DNA of 64,000 nucleotides, taken from positions 1 to 64,000 of the forward strand of contig NZ_MKKH01000013.1 in assembly GCF_001942335.1 (NCBI RefSeq), read 5' to 3'. Each line of letters opens with the position of its first letter. Position 1 is the first letter of the stretch. Below the pieces are notes generated by a model, which did not search any database, had not been told where the DNA came from, and saw only the letters and a list, made by a program, of their open reading frames with translations. Of the stretch, positions 44,413-52,070 are shown piece by piece. Source of the stretch: Cellulosimicrobium sp. CUA-896. GTDB lineage: Bacteria > Actinomycetota > Actinomycetes > Actinomycetales > Cellulomonadaceae. A program made the position numbers and the translations under genes.

Positions 44413-46419
44413 ATGCCCACGACCCTCACCGGCTTCGCCGGCCCGCTCGCCGCAGCCTTCGGCGCGCGGCTCGACGGCGCGCCCGACCGCCGCACCGCCC
44501 TCGCGTCCGTGCTCCTCGACGCGCAGCGCGCGCTCCCCGTCGCCCCGGCCACCGACCGCGCGGTCTGGTCCGCGACGACGGGCTCCGCCGACCGGCCGAC
44601 CCTCGCGACGACCCTGGCACGGGCCGACGGCGAGCGCGGCGCGGCGTGGCCGCTGCCGCTCGCCAGCACCGCCGCACGCCTGCACCGCGACGGGGACCGG
44701 ACGGGCCACGAGTCCCTCGTCCTCGCCCGTCAGGCCCGGCTGACCCGCGCGGTCGTCGCGGCGGCCGCGACGCTCGACGACGCGTGGCTCGACGAGGTCG
44801 CCGACGGCGTCTGGGCGCTGTGCGAGCAGAGCACGTGGTGCTGGCCCGCGCACGACGACGCGCGCGCGGCACGCGGCTGGGTGCTGCCCGACGTCGGCCG
44901 GCCCTTCCTCGACCTCGGCGCCGGCGAGGTGGTCGGCCAGCTCGCCTGGACGGACCACCTGCTCGGCGACGCGCTCGACGCGCGCTACCCCGGCCTGCGC
45001 GAGCGCGTGCGCACCGAGGCGCGGGCCCGCGTGATCGAGCCGTTCGTCGAGCGGCGCGACTGGCACTGGCTGGGCCTCGACGGCGACGTGCACAACTGGA
45101 ACCCGTGGATCCACGGCAACGTGCTCGTCGCGGCGCTGCGCCTGCTGGACGACCCGGCCGACGCCGGGCTGCGTGCGCACGTCGTGGACCTCGTCGTGGA
45201 GGGCCTCGACCGGTACGTCGCCGTCCTGCCCGCCGACGGCGCGATCGACGAGGGCTACGAGTACTGGTGGAACGGCGCGTGCCGGGCGATCGAGGCGCTC
45301 GACCTCCTCGCACACGCCACGGGCGGCGCTCTCGACGCCCTCGACCCGGCCGACCCCGTCCCGGCGCTGCGCGCCACGGTCGCCTTCCCGCACCGCATGC
45401 ACCTCGGCGGCGACTGGTACCTCGACCTCGCCGACGGCCGTGCGCGGCCTCCGGCGGCGCAGCCGTGGCACGCGCTGCACCGTGCCGCGCGCCGGGTGGG
45501 CGACGACGACGCGCGGCGCCACGCGGCGTCGTACCGCGCACCGGGCGAACCCGCCGCCGACGAGAGCCAGGGCCTCGGCCGGCTGCTGCGCGCCGTCACG
45601 GACGACGCCTGGGTGGGCGCCGCACCCGCCGCGCCGCCGCTGCCGCGCGACGGGTGGCTCGCCTCGACGCAGGTGCTCCTCGCGCGCGAGGACGACGGTA
45701 CGCCGCGCGGGCTGGCGCTCGCGGTCAAGGGCGGCCACAACGCCGAGCACCACAACCACAACGACGTCGGGTCGTTCGTCGTCGCGTCCGACGGCGTGCC
45801 GGTCGTCGTGGACGCCGGGCGCCCCACGTACACCGCGCAGACGTTCGGCCCGGACCGCTACGCCATCTGGACGATGCAGAGCTCGTGGCACAACGTGCCC
45901 GAGATCGCCGGCACGCCGCAGGAGGTCGGTGCGGTGTTCGCGGCGCGCGACGTCGAGCCGGGCGACGCACGCCTTCGACTCGACCTCGCGGGCGTGTACC
46001 CCGTCGACGGCGTGCGCACGTGGCGGCGCGACGCGCGGCTCGAGCGCACCGGCGACGCCGCGCGCGTCGTCGTGCACGACACCTGGGACCTCGGCGCGGC
46101 GGCGCCCTGCGCCGCCGTCGTGCGCCTCGTCCTCGCGGGGGAGGTCGCCGTCGAGCGCGGCGGGGCGCGCGTCGTGCCGCTCGACGGGGCACCGCCCGTG
46201 GCGCTGACCTGGGACGACGACGTCGCGGTCGAGGTCGACGTGCAGGTCCTCAGCGACCCTATGCTCTCGGACGTGTGGGGCGAGCGACTGACCCGGCTGA
46301 CGCTCGACGTGAGCGACCGCACCGAGCTGACCGTCACCGTCGCGCGGGCCGCGGACGGCACCAACGCACGATCCGGCGGCACGGACGCCGCCGGGACCAG
46401 CCTGGAGGGGGCACCGTGA
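44413..46419 (+). CDS. Heparinase II/III-like polysaccharide lyase candidate
   Basis: Probable cytoplasmic lyase acting on uronic-acid oligosaccharides. The intact 668-residue protein has an N-terminal alpha toroid with WHWLGLDGDVHNWNPWIHGN and EGYEYWWNGACRAIEALDLL (Asn, His and Tyr of the kind used by these lyases), and a C-terminal Hepar_II_III beta-sheet domain beginning GGHNAEHHNHNDVGSFVVA. No signal peptide is present. ATG 44413 (MPTTLTGFAG) is preferred because GACGGAGAGAG lies upstream. Its substrate is unknown. The pairing with GH88 and KduI/KduD implies it makes unsaturated uronates. Translationally coupled to the downstream regulator. Confidence 0.85.
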   Translation: MPTTLTGFAGPLAAAFGARLDGAPDRRTALASVLLDAQRALPVAPATDRAVWSATTGSADRPTLATTLARADGERGAAWPLPLASTAARLHRDGDRTGHESLVLARQARLTRAVVAAAATLDDAWLDEVADGVWALCEQSTWCWPAHDDARAARGWVLPDVGRPFLDLGAGEVVGQLAWTDHLLGDALDARYPGLRERVRTEARARVIEPFVERRDWHWLGLDGDVHNWNPWIHGNVLVAALRLLDDPADAGLRAHVVDLVVEGLDRYVAVLPADGAIDEGYEYWWNGACRAIEALDLLAHATGGALDALDPADPVPALRATVAFPHRMHLGGDWYLDLADGRARPPAAQPWHALHRAARRVGDDDARRHAASYRAPGEPAADESQGLGRLLRAVTDDAWVGAAPAAPPLPRDGWLASTQVLLAREDDGTPRGLALAVKGGHNAEHHNHNDVGSFVVASDGVPVVVDAGRPTYTAQTFGPDRYAIWTMQSSWHNVPEIAGTPQEVGAVFAARDVEPGDARLRLDLAGVYPVDGVRTWRRDARLERTGDAARVVVHDTWDLGAAAPCAAVVRLVLAGEVAVERGGARVVPLDGAPPVALTWDDDVAVEVDVQVLSDPMLSDVWGERLTRLTLDVSDRTELTVTVARAADGTNARSGGTDAAGTSLEGAP

Positions 46420-47505
46420 CCACGGAGGACATGCAGCGGGCACCGCTCGCCGCGGAACGGCGCGCGCACCTGCTCGCGACGCTCGAGCGCGACGGCGTCG
46501 TCCGGGTGGCCGACCTGACCGAGGAGCTCGGCGTGACGGCGGTGACGGTCCGCCGCGACATCGCCCAGCTCGAGCGCGAGGGCCTGCTGGCGCGCGTGCA
46601 CGGCGGCGCCGTCGCGGTGGGTGCCAAGGACGGGCCCGCCGAGCGCACGCCGACCGCGGCGATCGGCGTGCTCGTGCCGTCGCTCGACTACTACTGGCCG
46701 GGCGTCGTGCGCGGCATGGAGATCGAGGCGCGCAAGCACGGGCTGCGCGTCGTGCTGCGCGGGTCGTCGTACGAGCCTCCGACGAGCGTCCCGCGCTCGA
46801 GCGGCTCGTGGAGGCCGAGGACCTGCGCGGCCTCGTCCTCGCGCCGCGCACGGACACCCCGCATGCGCAGGAGCTCGTGCAGTGGCTGGCGCGCACGGAC
46901 GTCCCCCACGTGCTCGTCGAGCGCGAGGCGGCGCTGTCCCCGCACCGCGAGGCCCTGGAGTCGGTGGTCTCGGACCACGCGCTCGGCGCGCTCATGGCGG
47001 TGCACCACCTCGCCGACCTCGGGCACCGTCGCGTGGGCCTCGTCCTGTCGCGGCAGTCGCCGACGTCGCGCAAGATCGCCGCGGGCTGGCGCGCGGCGTG
47101 CAACGACCTGGGTCTGTCGTCGGAGGAGCACTTCGAGCGTCTCGCGCCCGACCGCCACCGCCCCGAGTTCGCGAAGGCGATCGCCGAGGTGGTGGACACG
47201 GCGCTCGAGTCGGGCACGACGGCGCTGCTGGCGCACTCCGACCCCGAGGCGTTCGCCATCGTGCAGAACGCGCAGGACCGCGGGCTGTCGGTACCGGGCG
47301 ACCTGTCCGTCGTCGCGTACGACGACGAGGTCGCGGGCCTGTTCAGCCCGGCGCTGACGGCCGTGCGCCCGCCGCGCTCGGCGTCGGGCACGCCGCCGTC
47401 GACTTGCTCGCCAAGCGGATCGAGGACCCGTCGCGGCCCGTGCACCGGATCGCGATCAGCCCCCGCCTGGTCGTGCGCGAGTCGACGGGCAGCCCGCGCA
47501 GCTAG
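46416..47505 (+). CDS. DeoR-type HTH fused to LacI-type sugar-sensing domain
   Basis: Likely local regulator of the uronate locus. Restored length is 363 residues. Residues about 10-65 form a DeoR-family winged helix (RRAHLLATLERDGVVRVADL, LGVTAVTVRRDIAQLE, RVHGGAVAV); the rest is a periplasmic-binding-protein-like sensor of the LacI type (IGVLVPSLDYYWPGVVRGME, HHLADLGHRRVGLVLSR, GDLSVVAYDDEVAGLFSPAL). Sensor ligands of this kind are usually sugars. Two bases are missing, near 46793 (CCGGCG read as CCGCG) and near 47378 (a C). GTG 46416 overlaps the heparinase-like stop (GTGA). Confidence 0.87.
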
Positions 47506-47514
47506 GGTCTCGTG

Positions 47515-47979
47515 TCATCCGCCGGTGAACATCGTGATCGCCAGCGGCGCACCGACGTCGTCGCACGCGGCGCCGAGGGCACGCTCGGCCTCTCCCCACG
47601 CGGGGGAGTCCACCGCCGTCGACGCCTGCAGGTCACCGATCGCCGTCTGCACGGCGCTGTCGCCGCTGGAGGGCAGACGATCGAGCACGCGGGTCGCCAG
47701 CCGGTACCAGCCGTCGCGCTCCTGCGCCTCCATGCGGCCGTCGGCGAGGCCGACGTCGGCGTTCTCCAGGATCGTCAGCACGTCGCCGAAGGCGGTGCAG
47801 AGGGCGGCGTCGTCCGGGGTCTCGGCTTCCGCGGGAGTGGCGGAGGGCTGCTGAGCCGCCGTGCTCGCCGGCGGCGGGTCGAGCTGCCGGGCGTCGGCCT
47901 CACCGTCCGCGCTGCACCCACTGACGGCCGCGGTGCTGAGCACCAGCGCCGACAGCACTGCCCACGTCGTCGATCGCAT
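47515..47979 (-). CDS. Small secreted lipoprotein, function unknown
   Basis: Predicted 154-residue lipoprotein with signal MRSTTWAVLSALVLSTAA and lipobox VSGC. The mature part has a Pro/Ala/Thr linker (about residues 30-50), then a helical domain with two cysteines (ALCTAFGDVLTILENADVG and ALGAACDDVG) that may form a disulfide. No family recognised. ATG 47979 is selected by AAGGAG nine bases upstream. It is convergent with the regulator and lies downstream of the GH59 gene, behind two terminators, so it is likely transcribed on its own. Confidence 0.7.
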   Translation of the reverse strand: MRSTTWAVLSALVLSTAAVSGCSADGEADARQLDPPPASTAAQQPSATPAEAETPDDAALCTAFGDVLTILENADVGLADGRMEAQERDGWYRLATRVLDRLPSSGDSAVQTAIGDLQASTAVDSPAWGEAERALGAACDDVGAPLAITMFTGG

Positions 47980-48025
47980 GCGTGCATGCTCCTTGCGCGG
48001 AGCACAGATGTCCAGGACCACCGAC

Positions 48026-48063
48026 GGCTCAGCCCCCGTACCGGACGGTACGGGGGCTGAGCC
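48026..48063 (-). terminator. 17-bp perfect hairpin, second of a tandem pair
   Basis: Arms 48026-48042 and 48047-48063 pair perfectly around a GGAC loop. Located between the GH59 gene and the lipoprotein gene. Confidence 0.8.
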
Positions 48064-48077
48064 GCATCGGACTGGGG

Positions 48078-48109
48078 GTGCGGGGCCGGGCGGTCGCCCG
48101 GCCCCGCAC
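48078..48109 (-). terminator. 14-bp perfect hairpin after GH59 gene
   Basis: Arms 48078-48091 and 48096-48109 pair perfectly around a GGTC loop, starting 4 bases beyond the GH59 stop. Together with the next hairpin it makes a double terminator. Confidence 0.85.
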
Positions 48110-48112
48110 GCG

Positions 48113-51100
48113 TCAGCAGGTGGGCGCCGGGAAGGCGACCTCCTCGACGCTCTCGCGCTCGCCACCGGCCGTGCGGGCGGTGACGGTGACGCTGCCGTCG
48201 GCCGGGGCCGTGCGGACCGCGAACGCGTGGTACGCCGCGCGCCCGGGCTCGACCGCCTCGACGGTCTTCGACCCGTACGGCGTGGCGAGCTCGACGTCGA
48301 GGGCGGCCTCGTCGTCGTTGGTGACGCGCACCGCGAGGTACGGCTTGCCGGCGAGGCAGCGCGTCTGCACGACGGCGCTCGTCGCGACGCCCTGCTGGGC
48401 CTCCTCGCCCGCGACGGCGAGCCAGCTGATGACCGGCGCCTCGGTGCCGCCGTCGTTCGCCACCGTGTAGGTGACGACGGTCGGCTCGGTGAGCGTGAAC
48501 TCACCCGAGAGCACCTGCGAGCGGCCCGAGCTGCCGTTCGGGAAGGCGATCTTCCCGACGGGGACGCTCTGGGCCTGGCCGTCCGCACCGGTCCACGAGA
48601 CCGAGGTCTGCATGTTGCGGGCGCGGCCGTTGCCGACGTTCCACCACTCGGTGTGGCCCGAGGTGACGGTGTACGTGCCGGCGGGCAGGCTGAACCGGTA
48701 CGACAGCGGCGTGGAGGCTCCGGCGGTGTACCAGCCCGTCTCGCGCATCTTGTCGTACGGGGTCTGGTTGAGCAGCCCCTTGCCGGTGTACGCCGCCACG
48801 CGGCCCCAGCCGCGGTCGGCCGACCACAGCGCGTCGGCCTCGGCGTTGCGGAGCGTCCCGCCCTGGTCGACGACGAACGCCTGGACCGCCGGGTGCGCGA
48901 CGGCTGCGGCCGTCGCCGGCGCGTTCGCGTCGACGAAGTACTGCACGCCGTCCGGCACGACCTCGACCTGCGCCGTGACGGCGAGCGACTCGTTGTCCTC
49001 GAAGGTCCCGGTCACGGTGACCATCGCCCACGGCGTGTCGAACGCGCCCGCGGGCACGAACCAGTCGACGGGGGCGTCGATCGTGGTGCCGGCCTGCGAC
49101 GTCGCGCGGACGGTCGCCGGCAGCGCGGGCGTCTCGCCCACCGACGTCGCCAGGCGCGCCACGGGCTCGGCCACCGTCACCGGCGTGGTCTCCGGGTCGG
49201 TGACCACGGGCGGCGCGCCGCCGACGAGCACGTCGACGCCGTCGAGCGTGAACGTGCCGCTGCGGACCGTCACGGTGACGGTGTGCGGCACGTCGCCGTC
49301 GAGCCCGCGCTGCCAGTACGACGTCTGGCGGTCGCCGGTCGAGCCGACGTTCACGGTCCGGACGGGCTGGTCGTCCACCGCGACGTCGATCGTCGCGGCG
49401 CCGGTCGCGCCGAACAGGTTGAACCCGGTCCCGTCGACCTGGAAGGTCGCCGAGCGGCCGGTGGACAGCGCGTGCAGCGTGCGGTTGAGGTGCGCGTAGC
49501 CCGACTGCTGGAAGGACGAGCCGCGGGGTAGGAGATGCGCGCGTCGGCATCGTCGATCTTCACCGACTCCCACGCCTGGCCCTCGATCGGGGTGATCGCC
49601 AGGTCGTCGTACTGCGTGTTGTAGTAGCCGCTGACGAGGGAGACGCGCCCCGTGAGCATCGGGTTCGGGCTCGCGTCGACGTACCGGGCGAGCGGGGCGT
49701 CGTCGAGCGTGACGGTGATGACGGTGTCGCGCGCCTCGACGGAGAGCGTGTGCCACGCGTCGGCGTCGAAGCCCGCCACGGTGCCGGACTGCACGACCGT
49801 GCCGAGCTTGCGCAGCTGCCAGGTCCCGTCCGCGTGGACGCGCGCGGTGTACGTCGCGAGGTCCTCGCCGGCGGGCACGTGCTGACGCACGCCGATCCCG
49901 GCGAAGTTGGGCAGGCTCGCGTCGCGCACCTGGGTGTCGAGCCGGAAGTCGACCGACGCCGTGTAGTTGGCCCACGACTGGTCGCCCAGCACGGTGGCCG
50001 GGGGAGCGGTGGACACGCGGTCCTGCTCGTGGCTGCCCCACACGTCCCACGTGTAGCCGCGGTTGTCGGCGTGGATCTTCTGCACCATGACGTTGCCGCG
50101 CTCGCCGTCGCCCTCGACGACCTCGAACGCGCCGTGCTGGTCGGCGGTGTACCGCGGCGCGCCGCCGCGGCGCTCGACGTAGCCCATCTCGACGCCGTTG
50201 ATCTCGGTCGCCGGGTAGTCCTCGTACTCGAAGTCGTCCGTGTAGGGCAGCTCGAGCACGGTGTCCTGCGCGGGCGAGGCGTAGTCGGCGCGGTCGTAGG
50301 CCTCCGTCGTGCCGTGCACGCCCTGCGGCAGGGTGGACAGCGTCTGGATCGAGTACGGCGCGATCTCCACCTGGTAGACGGCGTACTCGGTGCCGTCGAC
50401 GGTCTCGGTGCGCACGGGCTCGACGTAGCCGGTCGGACGCAGCCAGTTCGCGTCGTACTCCTCGCCGGCGTCCGGGCCGCGCGTCTCCCACACGGTGAGC
50501 GGGCGCGGGTCGCCGAGGTTGGCGACCTTGACCTCGAAGTGGCGCGCGGTGCCTGTGTTGTTCGCGTGCACCTGCGTGAGCTCGGCCTCGCCCTCGGCCG
50601 ACTCGGGGGTGCGCAGCGTCATGTACGTGCGCGTCGAGGTGTCGACGACGGTGCCGCCGTCGCCCTTGTTCCCGTCGCCGTACGTCGCACCCTCCACGTA
50701 CTCCCAGCCCGCCTCCGCGAACTGGTGGAAGTGCCGCACGGTCGCGACGCCGATGCCGCCCTCGTAGTAGCCCGACCACGGGTCCGAGGCGCGGATCAGG
50801 TGCTTGGGCGAGTACTGCGTGCCCTCGTACATCGCGCTCACCGCGGGCTGGAACAGGAACGACGTCATGTGCGCCGGGTTCTCGCCCGCGCCGCTCCAGC
50901 GGTAGGCGTTGATGAACCGGTCGGCGATGTCGACGGCGCCCACGGTGCCGCCGATGCCGCCGCGCGCCGGCTCGGCGTTGACGCGGTACTGCGGGTCGAT
51001 CATCGGGGCGACGCCCTCGGAGTACAGCACCTCCTTGCCGAACTCCTTGTTCAGGCGCGTGAGGTTCGGCCCGCCCGCGATGTCGTAGTGGTAGCCGATC

Positions 51101-51996
51101 GCGTCGACCTGCTCGAGCGCGGCCGGGCTCGCGAGGATCGCGGCCGCCACCGGCTCGACGTTGCGGTACGTGTCGAGCGCGACGATCTTGATGTCGCCGT
51201 AGTCGTACCGCGCGTCGGGTGCCTCGGCGTCCTCCTCGAGGCGCTCCGCGAACTCGACCGTCCACGCCAGCTCGGGCGCGATCGACGGCTGGTGGAAGCT
51301 GCCGCCCACCTCGTTCTGCGACGGCGACATGTACGTGAACTCCACGCCGTACGTGTCGTACGCGGCGTCGATCGTCTCCTTGTACCACTGGTAGCGCAGG
51401 TCGGGGTCCGTCTTCGTCCACGACGGCTCGCCCCACCGCAGCGCCTCGGTCTCGATGTCCGGGTTGATGGACAGCGCGTCCGCGATGAAGTGGAAGCCCG
51501 CGCCGCGCAGCACGTTCGCGGGCTCGTCGGCGCTGCGCTTCGTCGCCGGCTCGGTGCCGGACGACGTGTTCGTGTCCGAGCCCATCTCGACCTTGATGTG
51601 CCGCAGCCCCGCACCCGTCTCCGGGTCGAAGATCAGGCGCATGATGCGCCAGTACGCCTCGGGGTTCTCCTCCTTATAGTCGAGCAGGAGGTTGCCCGTG
51701 TTGTTGCACGACACGGAGCCGAAGCCGCCGAACACGTTGTACGGCGTGCCGTCCGCGCGCCGCTCGACGTCCTCACCGTCGACGAGGATCTCCTTCCAGT
51801 CGATGGACGGGTCGTCGAAGCGCAGCTCCGGCAGGTCGGCCGGGATCTCGGCGGTCGTGCTCGGCGCGGCCGGGGCCGGCGCCGACGCCGCGGGCGTCGC
51901 CGCGACGAGCCCGGTGACGGTCAGCGCGAGCGCCGTCGTCACCGCCGTCGCGGCCCGCGCGGGCGCGCGCCCGGCGGATGGTCGGTGCAGTCTCAT
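48113..51996 (-). CDS. Secreted GH59 beta-galactosidase (galactocerebrosidase family), multidomain
   Basis: Large exported glycosidase, about 1294 residues after repair. A signal peptide (about 40 residues, VTTALALTVTGLVAATPAAS) precedes a GH59 barrel: NVFGGFGSVSCNNTG, LRHIKVEMGSDTNTSSGTEP, the acid/base Glu in SPSQNEVGG (about residue 229), AIGYHYDIAGGPN, the nucleophile Glu in VLYSEGVAPM (about 327) and DPWSGYYEGGIGVATVRHFH. These align by eye with human GALC. A lectin-like domain (YTASVDFRLD to NTQYDDLAITP), further beta-sandwiches, a bacterial Ig-like domain (about residues 930-1010) and a Cys-ended C-terminal module follow. One C is missing near 49527. ATG 51996 has GGAAGG upstream. Follows the GH43 gene by 74 bases. 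Confidence 0.9.
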
Positions 51997-52070
51997 CGTC
52001 TGCCTTCCTGTCGCCGCCGTCGGCGACATGGTGCGGTGTGGTGCGGGGACGTGCGGGAGGGTCGAGAGGC

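Noticed and set aside
48113-51996. GH30 glycosidase
   Set aside because: The motifs around both glutamates and the WSGYY segment fit GH59/GALC better by eye.
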